From positions 1-6,759 of the forward strand of contig CALMWM010000653.1 in assembly GCA_937873435.1 (NCBI GenBank): a stretch of 6,759 bases of DNA, given 5' to 3'. The notes beneath the pieces were generated by a model. The model ran no database searches. It had not been told where the DNA came from and worked only from the letters and a program-made list of their open reading frames with translations. The translations under genes were made by a program, and so were the position numbers. This DNA comes from an uncultured Gallionellaceae bacterium. GTDB taxonomy: Bacteria; Pseudomonadota; Gammaproteobacteria; Burkholderiales; Sulfuricellaceae. Shown here piece by piece: positions 5,152-6,759 of the stretch. The stretch's first letter is position 1. The number at the start of each line of letters is the position of its first letter.

Positions 5152-6753
5152 ATGCAAACCCCATCCCCGACCGCAGCCCGTTCAGTGCTTTATGTTCGAC
5201 TACCCTGCTGGAAGATCTATCCCGGCGGCGTTATCTATGTCGCCGATTTCATCCACAAACGGCGCCCGGACATTCATCAACATCTGCTCGACCTCGCAGT
5301 AGTCGCCCCGGCGCAGCGCCGCAACAAGCTTGCCGAGCGCCTCGCAACCCTGCGCCCGGACATCGTCGCCTTCTCCTGGCGCAACATGCAGTCCTTCGGC
5401 CCGCACCCGGAAGACGACGCCCTCGATGTGGTGATGAATTTCGACCATTCGCCGAACTGGTGGCGCAGGATCAAGGCTGCCAAGGATGCTTTCCGCATCA
5501 TCGGCGATTACATCGGCAGCCGATTGCGCAATTTCGGCTACATGCGGCTGGTGCGTCGCCTGCTGCCGGACAGCCGGATCGTGGTCGGCGGCACGGCGGT
5601 GTCGATTTTCGGCCAGTATGTCGCGGCCAAGTGCCCGCCCGATAGCATCGTCGTCGTCGGCGAAGGCGAGGACACCATGCTGAGCATAGTCGACGGCTTC
5701 ACTGAGCCGGTCGGCGAGTTCTTCTATAAAGATCCCAGCGGCCAGGTAAGCCATCGGACGCGAACGGAAACCTTCGACCTGCATAGCCTCACCGCGGTGG
5801 ATTTTCCGTATGTGGAGTCGATTTTTCCGGCCTTTCACGATTACCTCGGCGACGATATCGGGGTGCACACCAAGCGGGGCTGCCCGCACCAATGCCATTT
5901 CTGTCTCTACAACAAAATCGAGGGCGCTCATCAACGCTACCGTGATCCGCTGGAGATTGCCCGCGAGATCGAGACCCTGAACCGGCGCTATGGGGTCAAG
6001 CGCATCTGGTTCACCGATGCGCAGTTTTGTTCCACGCTGCGCAGTATCGAGCACGTCGAGCACATCCTCGACCATCTCCTGGAAAAAAAGCTGGACATCG
6101 CCTGGTCCGGCTACCTGCGCCTCAACCACCTGACTCCGGCGATTGCCGGCAAGATGATGGCGACCGGGATGGCCAGCATTGACCTGTCGTTTACCGGCTC
6201 CCAGGAGATTATCGACAGCCTGACGCTCGGCTATTCGCTGGAACAGCAGATGGCCGCCTTCCGCATGTTCAAGGCGATGGGTCACCGCGACCAGAAGGTC
6301 AAGTTGTACATGCCGCTCAATGCGCCGGGCGAAACAGTGTGCACGCTGAAGAAAACCATCGAGAAAGTTAAGGAACTGTACGCGCTGTTCGGCCGCGAAA
6401 ACGTGCTGCCGTTCATCTTCTTCATCGGGGTGCAACCGAACACGCCGGTGGAACGCTTGCTGATCAGCCAGGCTTACCTGCCGGCCGATTACAACCCGCT
6501 GACCCTCAATCCTTTTATTATCAAGAAATTGCTCTACAACCCCCTGCCGCTCGGGCGCTTGATCGGTCGCGCTTATCTCAAGGCCATGGAATCGCTGGAT
6601 CACAACAGCGAATATATCGGTCGCGCCACGCTGGATGTCATCGAGCACGAACTGTCGAAACCGGAGATCGTCGCCCGTTGCCGCGAAGCCGTCGCCTTGC
6701 CGCTAGGCAGCGGTTTGGAGGAGATCAAGCCGGCGGTCGCGATACCCGAATAG
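5152..6753 (+). CDS. B12-binding-type radical SAM protein, substrate unknown
   Basis: The product has 533 residues, a normal length for the class. The N-terminal part (about 12-185) has the Rossmann-like pattern of the cobalamin-binding domain fused to many radical SAM enzymes: VLYVRLP...YPGGVIYVADFI, LRPDIVAFSW, RIVVGGTAV (142-150) and VVVGEGEDT (167-175). The DxHxxG motif for classical base-off B12 binding is absent, as in some members of the class. The radical SAM core starts with KRGCPHQCHFC, giving CxxxCxxC ligands C244, C248 and C251 for a [4Fe-4S] cluster. Further core-like segments are IWFTDAQFC (285-293), LSFTGSQEIIDSLTLGYS (345-362) and LNAPGETV (389-396). A C-terminal extension (about 445-533) carries no motif I know. 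The start at ATG 5152 has a poor Shine-Dalgarno; a GTG at 5185 is an alternative. Members methylate unreactive carbons or phosphorus, or do other radical chemistry; nothing here identifies the substrate. No partner biosynthetic genes are visible in the window. Confidence 0.88.
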   Translation: MQTPSPTAARSVLYVRLPCWKIYPGGVIYVADFIHKRRPDIHQHLLDLAVVAPAQRRNKLAERLATLRPDIVAFSWRNMQSFGPHPEDDALDVVMNFDHSPNWWRRIKAAKDAFRIIGDYIGSRLRNFGYMRLVRRLLPDSRIVVGGTAVSIFGQYVAAKCPPDSIVVVGEGEDTMLSIVDGFTEPVGEFFYKDPSGQVSHRTRTETFDLHSLTAVDFPYVESIFPAFHDYLGDDIGVHTKRGCPHQCHFCLYNKIEGAHQRYRDPLEIAREIETLNRRYGVKRIWFTDAQFCSTLRSIEHVEHILDHLLEKKLDIAWSGYLRLNHLTPAIAGKMMATGMASIDLSFTGSQEIIDSLTLGYSLEQQMAAFRMFKAMGHRDQKVKLYMPLNAPGETVCTLKKTIEKVKELYALFGRENVLPFIFFIGVQPNTPVERLLISQAYLPADYNPLTLNPFIIKKLLYNPLPLGRLIGRAYLKAMESLDHNSEYIGRATLDVIEHELSKPEIVARCREAVALPLGSGLEEIKPAVAIPE

Positions 6754-6759
6754 CGCGCC

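Noticed and set aside
5200..6648. 482-codon minus-strand ORF opposite the radical SAM gene
   Set aside because: Despite its length, it mirrors the codon pattern of the plus-strand enzyme, which has an intact CxxxCxxC motif and full domain order. No independent start signal or motif is visible.
1..6759. CRISPR array, tRNA or rRNA gene, insertion sequence
   Set aside because: No regularly spaced repeats, no cloverleaf-like sequence, no rRNA-like stretch, and no transposase or terminal inverted repeats with target duplications were seen on either strand.

Overview
The window is GC-rich (roughly 60% by eye) with proteobacterial-style signals and protein families. The ABC-F protein, the zinc-type substrate-binding protein and permease, and the outer-membrane barrel together suggest a Gram-negative bacterium, most likely a betaproteobacterium. 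That lineage call is an inference from protein style only.

Layout. (1) 1-1286, minus strand: the first ~428 codons of a YbiT-type ABC-F ATPase, starting at a TTG codon; its C-terminus lies beyond the left edge. (2) 1287-1425: a compact divergent control region with a candidate promoter in each direction and an interrupted palindrome across both -10 elements. (3) 1426-4890, plus strand: a four-gene cluster that looks like a metal (probably zinc) uptake operon. It encodes a small two-helix membrane protein with a His/Cys-containing middle segment, a signal-peptide/coiled-coil/beta-barrel outer-membrane porin, a ZnuA-like periplasmic binding protein and a ZnuB-like ABC-3 permease. The last two overlap by ATGA. 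(4) 4891-5151: an intergenic stretch with a weak hairpin terminator, an AT-rich promoter-like segment inside an inverted repeat, and a doubtful 51-codon minus-strand ORF. (5) 5152-6753, plus strand: a complete 533-residue B12-binding-type radical SAM protein of unknown substrate.

How the genes may work together. The barrel would let metal across the outer membrane, the binding protein would capture it in the periplasm, and the permease would move it inward. The small His/Cys protein is an unassigned partner. No transporter ATPase (ZnuC) is encoded next to the permease. The only nearby ATPase is the divergent ABC-F protein, which belongs to a translation-factor family and is not expected to power a transporter. 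The importer must therefore borrow an ATPase encoded elsewhere, or work in an unusual way. The radical SAM gene appears to be a separate transcription unit, with no clear functional link to the metal cluster.
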